DNA of 32,997 nt from Candidatus Aminicenantota bacterium (GCA_003648765.1 QMPV01000015.1:1-32997), one strand, 5' to 3'. Shown: positions 15,682 to 23,649, numbered from the stretch's first letter. Notes: a model not told the origin generated them from the letters alone. Translations and numbers: made by a program.

Positions 15682-16428
15682 ATGGTTAACTATCGGATAA
15701 CCGTCTGTTATGATGGACTAGACTTTTATGGCTGGCAACGCCAGCCCCGTCTCAAAACAATTCAAGGTGAACTGGAAAAAGCCATCGAAAAAATCACTGA
15801 ACTCCCGGTGAAGGTCATCGGGGCCGGCCGGACTGATGCCGGTGTTCATGCCCGCGGCCAGGTGGCCAATTTCCATACGATCTGCCAGCTGGAAAATGAA
15901 ACCTTTCTCCGGGCTCTTAACGGCCATCTTCCCTGGAGCATCAGGGTCACCGACCTGCGGACCGTCAGCCCCAATTTTCACGCCCGGCGGTTGGCTCTAG
16001 CTAAAACCTATCAATATCGCATCCTCCAGGCCGCCTCGCCCGACCCTTTCCGCCTTCGCTATACTCTTTTCTGGCCCTATCCCCTAGATTTTGAAGCCAT
16101 GGCCGAGGCAGCCCGGCTCTTTCGCCGCAAAGACGACTTTTCCTCCTTCTCCGCCAACGAGGATAAAAACCCTATCCGGGAAGTGATTCGCTCTGAACTG
16201 AAAAGAGAAAAAGATGAAATAATCTATACTATCGAGGCCAAGGGTTTTCTCCGCTACATGGTCAGAACAATTGTCGGTGCCTTGCTGGAAGTAGGCAAAG
16301 GCAAAATCTCTCCGGAAAAAATTGATGAATTGTTTCAAATGAAAAAGAGAGTCAAAGACATACCCACCGCTCCACCCCACGGCTTATGTTTGATGAGAGT
16401 TATTTATCCTGGAGAATCTTCCCCATAA
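15682..16428 (+). CDS. truA: tRNA pseudouridine(38-40) synthase
   Basis: This 248-residue TruA converts uridines 38, 39 and 40 of the tRNA anticodon stem-loop to pseudouridine. The catalytic aspartate is Asp52 in GRTDAGVHA. Other family blocks are YDGLDFYGWQRQP at the N-terminus, the HARRLALAKTYQYR strand and GFLRYMVRTIVGALLEVG near residue 195; length is typical. The start at MVNYRITV matches where TruA proteins begin. It may be translated from a nearly leaderless transcript, because an extended -10 box ends only 11 bases before the ATG. Its last 29 bases overlap the end of rimI on the other strand. Confidence 0.95.
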   Translation: MVNYRITVCYDGLDFYGWQRQPRLKTIQGELEKAIEKITELPVKVIGAGRTDAGVHARGQVANFHTICQLENETFLRALNGHLPWSIRVTDLRTVSPNFHARRLALAKTYQYRILQAASPDPFRLRYTLFWPYPLDFEAMAEAARLFRRKDDFSSFSANEDKNPIREVIRSELKREKDEIIYTIEAKGFLRYMVRTIVGALLEVGKGKISPEKIDELFQMKKRVKDIPTAPPHGLCLMRVIYPGESSP

Positions 16429-16891
16429 TTAAAGCATTCTCGGGGGGGTTCTTATAATAGCCCTTTCTCACCCCGATAACTTCAAACCCCAGCTTATGAT
16501 AGAGTGACCGGGCGACTTGATTGGAAGGCCTGACCTCTAGCACAACATATCTCACACCCTGTTTTTTCATTAACTCCAGGATCTCTCTGATAACTCTCTC
16601 CCCGATACCCCGTCCCCGCCAATCAGGGTGAACAGCCACATTGCTGATCTGGGCCTCATCACCGATCTTCCAGTAAATCAGATAGCCAATAACTTTTTCT
16701 TGCGGTTTATAGACAATAACAAAAGGAAAAGAAATGGACTCGTTTTCAATCTCTCCTAGAAAGGAAGATTCGGGCCAGGGGTTGGAGAAAGACTGGCGCT
16801 CAATGGCTCCCACATAGGGAATATCTTTCTCCTCCATGGGACGGAGATAATACAAGCGAGGCGAAAGCTTCTTTCCCTTAAATATGGTCAC
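16400..16891 (-). CDS. rimI: Ribosomal-protein-S18-type alanine N-acetyltransferase (GNAT)
   Basis: This 163-residue GNAT acetyltransferase is of the RimI type, which acetylates the N-terminal alanine of ribosomal protein S18 using acetyl-CoA. RPMEEKDIPYV at the start and FSNPWPESSF are characteristic. The acetyl-CoA loop is RGRGIGERVI, and LEVRPSNQVARSLYHKLGF follows. The start is GTG, overlapping the TGA of tsaB (GTGA), with GGAG just upstream. The pairing with tsaB is the usual arrangement and supports the name, although RimI-like proteins with other targets exist. The gene ends 29 bases inside truA on the opposite strand. Confidence 0.88.
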   Translation of the reverse strand: MTIFKGKKLSPRLYYLRPMEEKDIPYVGAIERQSFSNPWPESSFLGEIENESISFPFVIVYKPQEKVIGYLIYWKIGDEAQISNVAVHPDWRGRGIGERVIREILELMKKQGVRYVVLEVRPSNQVARSLYHKLGFEVIGVRKGYYKNPPENALIMGKILQDK

Positions 16892-17562
16892 TCCTCCGCC
16901 TGGGACTTTCGTAAATAAAGAGGCTGAACTTCATGAGCGTTCAGTCCCTTCCCTGTCTGAAGAAGGGCAAATCCCAACTCCCCGACTTCAGCGGCGATGA
17001 AAAACGACCGGGTCGGGAAACAGGCCTTACTTCCCAGAAACTCACTTATTATCTCTTGATACATATTGACTCCATTGCCGATAAAGGCTACCCGTCTCCT
17101 CTTCGGCAGAGAGCGGAAAAACAATTCGGGTTTATAGGCGCCGGGAGAAACGACTGCCTCTAACTGCTCCGACTTGAACTCATAAAGGGCGGCGTAAATT
17201 TCACCTTTCTTGGCATCAATCACCGGGGCCACCAAGGGATAACTCGATTCGCGTAATTTCCAGGCTAAACCTTCCAAAGTGGAAATCGGAGCCACACGCT
17301 TTTTAGAAGAATAAGCCAGGGCTTTGATAGTGCTCAAACCAATGCGGATGCCGGTAAAGGACCCCGGACCAACAGCCACCGCATAGCCTTCTATCTCTCT
17401 TACCGAGTGATGAGAATATTTAAGAAGAAGCTCAACCGAAGGTAAGAGCCTCTCGGAAAAGGTCGTGGGACTGACCAAATTAATCTCCCCCAACAACCGA
17501 TTGTTCTCCAGCAAAGCCACTGACCCCCAAAAAGTGGTGGTGTCGACCGCCAAAATTAGCAT
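16888..17562 (-). CDS. tsaB: tRNA t6A biosynthesis protein TsaB
   Basis: This 224-residue ASKHA-fold protein of the YeaZ/TsaB family is the non-catalytic partner of TsaD in forming N6-threonylcarbamoyladenosine at position 37 of ANN-decoding tRNAs. LAVDTTTFWGSVAL opens the fold, and AVGPGSFTGIRIGL near 62-75 is the family signature. Length is normal. It follows the second LeuD-like gene by four bases and runs into rimI, so this housekeeping pair seems to be carried on the long transcript from the citrate module, perhaps with internal promoters. tsaD and tsaE are not in the window. Confidence 0.93.
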   Translation of the reverse strand: MLILAVDTTTFWGSVALLENNRLLGEINLVSPTTFSERLLPSVELLLKYSHHSVREIEGYAVAVGPGSFTGIRIGLSTIKALAYSSKKRVAPISTLEGLAWKLRESSYPLVAPVIDAKKGEIYAALYEFKSEQLEAVVSPGAYKPELFFRSLPKRRRVAFIGNGVNMYQEIISEFLGSKACFPTRSFFIAAEVGELGFALLQTGKGLNAHEVQPLYLRKSQAEE

Positions 17563-17566
17563 CCCT

Positions 17567-18112
17567 TCACCTTTTCTCCAGTTGATGGGCGTAAGCGAAT
17601 AAACCGCCGGCCTGAATAATCGCCAGCTGAACCCCCGAGAAAGGCGGGAAATTAAATTTTATTCCCTGGGTAAGATTTTCTCCTTCTCCCGAAAGTAGCG
17701 ATAATCTCACCTCATCGCCCGTAGCCAGCTGCCCATTGGCCACCAAGTTTTCCACCGCCGGACAACGGATGACCGGTAAAGCCGAATTAACCGCATTGCG
17801 GAAATAAATGGCTCCAAAAGAGGGGGCGACAATGGCGGCAATACCCAGAGCCAAGAAACAGTCCACAGCTTGCTGGCGAGAAGAGCCGGCGCCAAAATTC
17901 CGGCCAGCAATGATTATATCTCCTGGTTTGGCCCGCCGAGCAAAATCTTCCCAGCCAGCCAGGTTACCCAAGGCATATTGGCCCATTAGCCGGCGGTCAG
18001 TGATATGGAGATAAGCATTATGATAAATCTGATCGGTATCAATATCTTCAATCAATCGCCCTTGATCATTAGTCAGCACCCATAAACGACCTTGAATTAG
18101 ACCTTCTTTCAT
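17567..18112 (-). CDS. Aconitase-family small subunit, pair 1 (divergent LeuD-like)
   Basis: This 181-residue swivel-domain subunit pairs with the large subunit one base upstream. The substrate-carboxylate loop reads RNFGAGSSRQQA, keeping the Ser-Ser-Arg triad but with Gln-Gln where LeuD usually has Glu-His. The N-terminal motif DIDTDQIYHNAYL differs from the LeuD form (DTDQIIPxRYL): the proline is gone and alanine stands at the arginine position that in LeuD/aconitase contacts substrate. I recall relatives with HNRYL in other anaerobes, so the subfamily is known but, as far as I know, its substrate is not fixed. GGAGGAG lies seven bases before the ATG. It should form a hetero-oligomeric hydro-lyase; citrate/isocitrate, homocitrate or a methyl-substituted malate are all possible substrates. 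Confidence 0.8.
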   Translation of the reverse strand: MKEGLIQGRLWVLTNDQGRLIEDIDTDQIYHNAYLHITDRRLMGQYALGNLAGWEDFARRAKPGDIIIAGRNFGAGSSRQQAVDCFLALGIAAIVAPSFGAIYFRNAVNSALPVIRCPAVENLVANGQLATGDEVRLSLLSGEGENLTQGIKFNFPPFSGVQLAIIQAGGLFAYAHQLEKR

Positions 18113-18113
18113 T

Positions 18114-19367
18114 TCAAATCTCCTCCGGAGAAATAATTTCTCCAGCCAGACAAGAAGCCGCCACCACTGCCGGACTGGCTAAATAAGTCTGGCCTTTACC
18201 CTGCTTGCCGTAGAAATTGCGGTTAGCCGTGGAAATCTGCACTTCTCCTTCACCGGTTAATCCGATGTGACCTTCAGCACAACCACCACAGCCGGGATTA
18301 CTAACCACCGCTCCACTTCTAAACAAAATTTCCAGAATCCCCTCTTCCAAAAGGGTTTGATAAACCCGACGGGTGGCGGGAACACACTTGAGGATAACTC
18401 CCGGTTTGATTTTTTTCCCCTTCAGGATGTCAGCTGCTTGGCGGAAATCCTCCACCCGGCCATTGGTACAAGAACCAATAAATCCTGAGTCAATGGGAGT
18501 GCCTTTAACTTCGGTAATAGGTTTGACTTTATGAGGAAGATAAGGCACAGCCACCTGGGGCGGTAATCCAGAAACGTCTATGGATATTTCATTTTCATAA
18601 TCGGCATCCGGGTCAGGTTCTGGCCATTCTTCCAAATTAAAACCAGGCAAGGCCATTAATTCTTGAGTTGTTTTTCCATTAAGTTCAGGGATAAACCCGA
18701 TAATGCCGGCCATCTCTGTGACCATACTACATAACGTAATGCGACCTGTTAGAGAAAATTGCTTGACAGGCTCTCCTACAAATTCCACCGCTTTCAAAGC
18801 CACCTGTTTTGTTCCCAGCATCTTACAAAGATAAAGAGTGAGGTCTTTAGGAGTCGCCCAGGGAGATGGTTGGCCGGTGAGACGAACTTTAACTGTTCTC
18901 GGCACTTCAAACCAAGTCCGACCTGTTTTAAAAGAAAAAGTAATATCTACATCACCCATTCCCTGACCAAAACAGCCCACCGCTCCCATTATATTTAAAT
19001 GGCTGTCAGTGCCGACAAGGGTTTTTCCCGGTCCCGCCAGCCCTTCCTCAATCATTACATGGGAACCGATACCGCAATCAACATCAAAAACCCGCAGCCC
19101 GTGGCGTTTGGCAAACAAGCGGCAGATTTGCTGATTATCTGCATATTTTAGGGTACAGGCCGGCACACAAAGATCAAAAGTAAAGACCACCCGGTCGGGA
19201 TCAAAAACTGGTTGGTCGCCGTATTCCCGCTCATAATTTTTCACCACATTTGGCCCTCCGAAGTCACGGGCCGAGACAATATCCAGCTCAAGCCAGACAA
19301 TTTCACCGGGCTGGACTTTGCGGCCACAATGAGCGGCAATTATTTTTTCAATAATTGTTTGCCCCAC
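18114..19367 (-). CDS. Aconitase-family large subunit, pair 1 (divergent LeuC-like)
   Basis: This 417-residue [4Fe-4S] hydro-lyase subunit has cluster cysteines at 300 (GSCTNGR), 360 and 363 (NPGCGGC), as in LeuC and aconitase, and the DSH motif at 121-123. Several active-site positions differ. The Asp-His pair (aconitase 100-101) is Asp65-Leu66 in TFDLCVPA. The histidine of GICHQ (aconitase 147) is Ser102, with a histidine one place later. The CNM asparagine (aconitase 258) is Ser214 in CSM. The HDNT loop is ARDFGG. The following glutamate is kept (Glu218). Translation starts at GTG with GGAGG upstream. Dehydratase/hydratase activity is likely, but on a substrate or half-reaction different from pair 2. 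Isopropylmalate dehydratase is the automatic label and is not supported by a nearby leuA or leuB. Confidence 0.82.
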   Translation of the reverse strand: MGQTIIEKIIAAHCGRKVQPGEIVWLELDIVSARDFGGPNVVKNYEREYGDQPVFDPDRVVFTFDLCVPACTLKYADNQQICRLFAKRHGLRVFDVDCGIGSHVMIEEGLAGPGKTLVGTDSHLNIMGAVGCFGQGMGDVDITFSFKTGRTWFEVPRTVKVRLTGQPSPWATPKDLTLYLCKMLGTKQVALKAVEFVGEPVKQFSLTGRITLCSMVTEMAGIIGFIPELNGKTTQELMALPGFNLEEWPEPDPDADYENEISIDVSGLPPQVAVPYLPHKVKPITEVKGTPIDSGFIGSCTNGRVEDFRQAADILKGKKIKPGVILKCVPATRRVYQTLLEEGILEILFRSGAVVSNPGCGGCAEGHIGLTGEGEVQISTANRNFYGKQGKGQTYLASPAVVAASCLAGEIISPEEI

Positions 19368-19392
19368 ACCTTCCTCCTAAACAATTTTTTAT

Positions 19393-20508
19393 TTAGATGT
19401 GCTCGGCCACAGCCTTGGCCATATCCAGAGTAGAAGAATTTCCGCCCATATCGTAGGTTCTAACCCGACCCTCTTTTATTACTGCGGCTACCGCCTTCTC
19501 CAGATGAGCGGCCAATTCCTTCTCACCCAGCCACTCCAGCATCATTTTAGTCGCCAAAATCGTGGCTGTCGGGTTGACTTTATAAAGCCCAGCATACTTG
19601 GGGGCCGAACCATGGGTAGGCTCGAAAACAGCGTAATTATCACCGATATTTCCAGCACAAGCAAAGCCTAATCCTCCTACTAGCTGGGCGGAAAGGTCCG
19701 AAATGATATCGCCGAACAAATTTTCCGCTACCAGCACCTCATAATCCTGAGGATTCTTGATCAACCACATAGCCATGGCATCTACATTGGCTTCCCGGAA
19801 TTCAATCTCTGGATACTCACGGGCCATTCTTCGAGCTATATTCAGAATAAGGCCGCCGGTTTCCCGCAACACGTTGGGTTTTTCCACTATGGTTACTGAA
19901 CGCCGCTGGTGTTCTCGGGCATATTCAAAAGCCCGTCTCAAAATTCTTTCACAGGCTTTTTTGGTCATAATGCGAGTCGAGAGAGCAATTTCTTCAGCCG
20001 GCACAGCGGCAAATTTTTTCATTTTAGGGTGAATTAACAGGGCCTGGCGAACCTCTTCGGGTAAAGGATGAAATTCCACTCCGGCATACATTCCTTCGGT
20101 ATTTTCCCGGAAAATAACTAAATCAATATCATCACGATAGTTAAGCGGATTGCCAGGATAAGCTTTGCAAGGTCGAAGGTTAGTGTAAAGGTCAAACTCC
20201 TGGCGCAGACGGACAATCGGACTAAAATAACTTAAACCTTTCTCTCGCAATTCGGGAGCCAACTCCTGCCAAGCATCCTCTTTGGGTTTGGAAGTAATAG
20301 CCCCAAAAAGACAAACATCCGTTTGTTTTAACAACTGAATTGTCCGTTCAGGTAGGGGATTACCTTCCCGACACCAAAATTCCCAACCGATATCACCATA
20401 TAGATATTCGGCATCAAGCTGAAGCTTATCCAGCACCAGCATAGCTGCTTCAATTACATCCCGACCAACCCCATCACCTGGTAAGACAGCTATCCGGTAT
20501 TTGGCCAT
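19393..20508 (-). CDS. Isocitrate/isopropylmalate-type beta-decarboxylating dehydrogenase
   Basis: This 371-residue enzyme is of the isocitrate / 3-isopropylmalate / homoisocitrate dehydrogenase family, which oxidises and decarboxylates a malate-type substrate with Mg2+. Visible are LPGDGVGRDVIE, LRPCKAYPGNP, FRENTEGMYAG, the catalytic lysine in VEKPNVLRETGG, and the metal ligands in LFGDIISDLSAQ. RENTEGMYAG argues against a standard LeuB, which has REL-type sequences there. The cofactor loop reads HGSAPKYAG, with Lys-Tyr as in NADP-dependent isocitrate dehydrogenase rather than Asp-Ile as in NAD enzymes. Placed between two aconitase-like pairs, isocitrate to 2-oxoglutarate (either direction) is the most economical role; homoisocitrate is the main alternative. 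GAGGAGG precedes the ATG. Confidence 0.85.
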   Translation of the reverse strand: MAKYRIAVLPGDGVGRDVIEAAMLVLDKLQLDAEYLYGDIGWEFWCREGNPLPERTIQLLKQTDVCLFGAITSKPKEDAWQELAPELREKGLSYFSPIVRLRQEFDLYTNLRPCKAYPGNPLNYRDDIDLVIFRENTEGMYAGVEFHPLPEEVRQALLIHPKMKKFAAVPAEEIALSTRIMTKKACERILRRAFEYAREHQRRSVTIVEKPNVLRETGGLILNIARRMAREYPEIEFREANVDAMAMWLIKNPQDYEVLVAENLFGDIISDLSAQLVGGLGFACAGNIGDNYAVFEPTHGSAPKYAGLYKVNPTATILATKMMLEWLGEKELAAHLEKAVAAVIKEGRVRTYDMGGNSSTLDMAKAVAEHI

Positions 20509-20547
20509 ATAATTCCTCCTCTTCTATAAGATATAATTATGATTTAA

Positions 20548-21060
20548 TTATGTCCTTTTTTTCTCGTCTTCCCTAGAATCAGCTAATTTTTGGCGAGTAT
20601 AGGGAATTAATCCCCCCGCTTTAATTATTTTCAGAACCATCAGCGGCAAGGGCGGCAGCAACCAACGCTTTCCCCCAGCTACTAATTCGCCTTTCTCCAG
20701 TTCAAGGTCAACTTCATCACCCTGATTAAGACCGGCGACAACTTCCTCCTGAACAAAAACTGGTAAACCCTGATTAATAGCGTTCCGGAAAAAAATTCGG
20801 GCAAAGGAACGGGCAATAATCGCTTGGACTCCAGCGGCCTTGAGACAGATAGCCGCCTGCTCTCGGGAACTGCCACAGCCGAAATTGCGACCAGCCACAA
20901 TTATATCCCCCGGTCGAACTTGACGGGCAAATTCAGGGTCTAAGTCCTCTAAAGCGTGTTGGGCCATTTCCTCAGGTGTTAAGGGGGAGTAAGTATATTT
21001 CCCAGGGAATATAACATCTGTATTAACATTATCACCATATTTCCAGACTTTGCCTTTCAT
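20548..21060 (-). CDS. Aconitase-family small subunit, pair 2 (LeuD-like)
   Basis: This LeuD-type swivel subunit has 170 residues from the chosen start. [22 protein letters not shown] is the N-terminal substrate-contact segment, and [12 protein letters not shown] carries the Ser-Ser-Arg carboxylate-binding triad. The short loop after PGK (YTYS) corresponds to the loop that distinguishes isopropylmalate from homoaconitate in archaeal enzymes, and it matches neither well. The ORF track begins at a GTG nine bases upstream. I prefer the ATG at 21060 because AAGGAAG lies eight bases before it and it makes the usual ATGA overlap with the large subunit. The C-terminus has a charged tail (SREDEKKRT). 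Confidence 0.85.
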   Translation of the reverse strand: MKGKVWKYGDNVNTDVIFPGKYTYSPLTPEEMAQHALEDLDPEFARQVRPGDIIVAGRNFGCGSSREQAAICLKAAGVQAIIARSFARIFFRNAINQGLPVFVQEEVVAGLNQGDEVDLELEKGELVAGGKRWLLPPLPLMVLKIIKAGGLIPYTRQKLADSREDEKKRT

Positions 21061-22313
21061 AGTAAACACTTCCTTGGATCTTTTATTCGGCCTTCAATGG
21101 CCGAAGCAGCTACCGTAGCCGGAGAAGCCAGATAAATAAACGAATCTCGACTACCCATACGGCCCCGGAAATTACGGTTAGCCGTACTAAGAGCCACTTC
21201 GCCTGGAGCTAAGACTCCTTGATGAGCTCCCAAACAAGGGCCGCAGCCCGGATTAATAACTACACACCCCGACTCGTTGAAAATTTTGATCAATCCTTTC
21301 TCTAGGGCTTTTAAAAGCTCCTTCTGTGAAGCAGGAATTATCAGCACTCTCACTTGGGGATGAACCTTCTTTCCCCTAAGAATTTGAGCGGCTACTTCCA
21401 AATCTTCCAGTCGCCCGTTGGTACAAGTGCCAATTAAAGCCTGGTGAAAGGGCAAGCCTTCGACTTCGCTGACCGGTCGAACATTATCCACCGTATGCGG
21501 ACAGGCAACTTGAGGCTCTAATTTGTCTAAATTCAAGTTAATCACCTCACTGTACTGAGCATCTTCATCGGAAGTAACTACTTCATAATCACTGATTCCT
21601 AGCTCCTGGAAAAAATCAAAAACTTTCTTATCAGGATGAAAGTAAGCATTCTTGGCGCCCATTTCAGCGGCCATATTACAGAGCACCATGCGGGAGGCCA
21701 AAGAAAGGGCTTTTGCCCCTGGACCACTGAATTCAACAGCTTGATAGTTGGCTTTATCGGCTCCCTGGTCACCTATGATTTTCAAAATGATATCTTTGGC
21801 ATAAACCCAGGGAGGTAGCTGTCCTTCTAGATTAATTTTAATTGTCTCGGGAACCCGGAGCCAAAGCTCATCGGTAGCCCAGACAGAAGCTACCTCCGAC
21901 CGCCCCACTCCCACAGAAAAAGCGCCGAAAGCCCCATAAGTGGTGGTGTGAGAATCCGCCCCAATAACTATTGTTCCTGGCGCTGCCAAACCGTGTTCGG
22001 AAAGGACCTGGTGGCAAATACCATGATTTATATCAAAAAAATTTCTTACCCGCTGCTCCCTGACAAATTCTCTAATTATTTTATGATTCTGAGCGTATTT
22101 TTCTGAAGAAGCTGGCACAACATGATCGAGCACAATCACCAATTTCTCTGGATCTCTGACCTGGGAAATTCCCAATTTACGAAATTCATTAATAATCGCG
22201 GCGGTATTATCATGGGAAAGAATGCGATCAGGGGAAACAACCACGATATCACCAGCTTTGACTTTCTGGCCGGCCCGTTTTCCCAAAATCTTCTCTGAAA
22301 ATGTTTGCCCCAT
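21057..22313 (-). CDS. Aconitase-family large subunit, pair 2 (LeuC-like)
   Basis: This 418-residue [4Fe-4S] hydro-lyase large subunit has a complete set of catalytic residues: SHDNTAAI loop, Asp63-His64 in LDHVVPA, His101 in GICHQ, DSH at 120-122, Asn213 and Glu217 in CNMAAEMGA. Cluster cysteines are at 297 (GTCTNGR), 357 and 360 (NPGCGPC). It resembles the archaeal/thermophile-type isopropylmalate dehydratase/homoaconitase/aconitase group. Next to a citrate-cleaving set and an isocitrate-type dehydrogenase, aconitase activity is the simplest proposal; sequence alone does not exclude isopropylmalate or homocitrate. GGGAGG lies before the ATG, and the stop overlaps the small subunit's ATG. 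Confidence 0.88.
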   Translation of the reverse strand: MGQTFSEKILGKRAGQKVKAGDIVVVSPDRILSHDNTAAIINEFRKLGISQVRDPEKLVIVLDHVVPASSEKYAQNHKIIREFVREQRVRNFFDINHGICHQVLSEHGLAAPGTIVIGADSHTTTYGAFGAFSVGVGRSEVASVWATDELWLRVPETIKINLEGQLPPWVYAKDIILKIIGDQGADKANYQAVEFSGPGAKALSLASRMVLCNMAAEMGAKNAYFHPDKKVFDFFQELGISDYEVVTSDEDAQYSEVINLNLDKLEPQVACPHTVDNVRPVSEVEGLPFHQALIGTCTNGRLEDLEVAAQILRGKKVHPQVRVLIIPASQKELLKALEKGLIKIFNESGCVVINPGCGPCLGAHQGVLAPGEVALSTANRNFRGRMGSRDSFIYLASPATVAASAIEGRIKDPRKCLL

Positions 22314-22331
22314 GATACCTCCCGAAGTTTT

Positions 22332-22865
22332 TTACTTAAAAGGTTCGAAATTGACGAAATCAGCATGATTAACAATAATCGCCTCTATAGTGGAGCGCCG
22401 CCCATCTCCTTCTTTGGAATGACAGGCGATAATATGCAACACCTCTTCCGGCAAACCAAAGCGAGCCGCAAAAACTGCTCCCGAGAAAGGATGACGGAGC
22501 AACTCCCCTGAACGGCTTTTCTTAAATTCTCCACCTGATTTGGCAAACTCGAAAAGTTTACCCACATCATGAAGCAGTGCCCCTGCTAAGAGAATATCTT
22601 GATTAATGGTAATCCGATCACCATAAACCTCTTTCATCGCTTGAGCAATAGCCAAAGCTGTTCGGGTAACAGCTCGAGTATGGTCAATGAGATTAATCGA
22701 TGTCTTTTCAATAAGCAAAGTAAAAGGCATCTCTAACAGATCATTTATTGTCCAACCTCCCTCTACCAAAGCTTCTTTCCAAACTTGGAGGGTCTTGGTC
22801 TTCAAATCTTGGTCTTGAAATTCATTCAACTCGGGAAATAAAAGAAAAAGTTGTTCATCCATCAA
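22332..22865 (-). CDS. HD-domain metal-dependent phosphohydrolase
   Basis: This 177-residue HD-superfamily protein has His62, the His99-Asp100 doublet in GALLHDVGKL, His125, His149 and Asp169 in the order expected of HD phosphohydrolases, including the additional histidines typical of HD-GYP-like or HDIG proteins with two metals. It has no partner domain, signal peptide or membrane segment. Its start overlaps the lyase-like gene by 11 bases, and two consecutive ATG codons after GGAGG are both possible. Nothing in its sequence names the substrate. Its place inside a central-metabolism operon suggests clearing a nucleotide or CoA-linked by-product or regulating the pathway; this is inference. 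Confidence 0.8.
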   Translation of the reverse strand: MMDEQLFLLFPELNEFQDQDLKTKTLQVWKEALVEGGWTINDLLEMPFTLLIEKTSINLIDHTRAVTRTALAIAQAMKEVYGDRITINQDILLAGALLHDVGKLFEFAKSGGEFKKSRSGELLRHPFSGAVFAARFGLPEEVLHIIACHSKEGDGRRSTIEAIIVNHADFVNFEPFK

Positions 22866-23649
22866 AGCCTCCTTCTAAAGTCCTTTCCTCAGGTCCATCA
22901 TATTCAAAATCTTGGGGATCGATCTTTCTCATCGGCCGCATGCGGGTTTTTTCTTCGTGGATATGAGCTACTAAGCCAGGAAGACGAGCAATCATGAAAA
23001 AGGCGTTACCAATCTCGGGTGGAATATCCAGCTCACACAGTAAAGCGGCCATAGCTCCATCGACATTTATCGGAAGTTCCCGACCGGTCATCTCGGCTAG
23101 GATTTTTTCCACAATTTGGGCTGTTTTCACATATTTTCCAGCCAGACCCAATTCCTCAGCCAAATTAAAAAGCTTTATTGTCCGGGGATCCTGGGTATGC
23201 AAACGATGTCCGAAACCGGACATTCTTCTCCCCGCCGCTTTCAACTCCTGGAGGAATTCCCGGGCGGCTTCTTCCAGTTCCACACCCTGCTCACTGCTTC
23301 GCTTAACAATTGTGGTTAACTGGCGCATACCTTCTTCAATGGCTCCGCCGTGGTAGCGGGAGATAGCTAAAATTCCAGCGGCCACAGCTGCATTTAACTC
23401 AGCTCCAGTGGAAGCTACTGTTCGAGCGGCCAGAACAGATGGCGGCGTCGGACCATGGTCAATTGAAGACACCAGGATGGCTTCGATGAGACGGCCCACT
23501 TTTGGGGAAGGTAAATCACCTTTCCAAAGTAAATAAACCGCCTGGCCGAAAGAAATTTGGCCCATTAAGCGGTCAATTGGATAGCCTCGCACCATAATTT
23601 TATTGGGCTCAACCTTGGTAATAGATGTTTTCCAGTGAAACTCACTCAT
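22855..23649 (-). CDS. Citryl-CoA lyase-like (citrate synthase fold) protein
   Basis: This 264-residue protein belongs to the short citrate-synthase-like family that includes citryl-CoA lyase and the C-terminal domain of ATP-citrate lyase. The DHGPTPPS block (near 64-71) is typical of that branch. The three catalytic residues of citrate synthase are all present: His100 in YHGGA, His148 in GFGHR and Asp197 in NVDG. Substrate arginines are offered by RMRPMRK near 236-241. It lacks most of the large domain of full-length citrate synthase, as citryl-CoA lyases do. Expected reaction: citryl-CoA to acetyl-CoA plus oxaloacetate, or a related 3-hydroxyacyl-CoA cleavage. The SCS-alpha-like gene just upstream (10-base gap) would complete an AclA-type unit. 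Confidence 0.85.
   Translation of the reverse strand: MSEFHWKTSITKVEPNKIMVRGYPIDRLMGQISFGQAVYLLWKGDLPSPKVGRLIEAILVSSIDHGPTPPSVLAARTVASTGAELNAAVAAGILAISRYHGGAIEEGMRQLTTIVKRSSEQGVELEEAAREFLQELKAAGRRMSGFGHRLHTQDPRTIKLFNLAEELGLAGKYVKTAQIVEKILAEMTGRELPINVDGAMAALLCELDIPPEIGNAFFMIARLPGLVAHIHEEKTRMRPMRKIDPQDFEYDGPEERTLEGGFDG

Noticed and set aside
17567-22313. Leucine biosynthesis operon (leuC, leuD, leuB)
   Set aside because: There is no leuA, two LeuCD pairs are present, the dehydrogenase lacks the LeuB signature, and the neighbours are citrate-cleavage-type genes.
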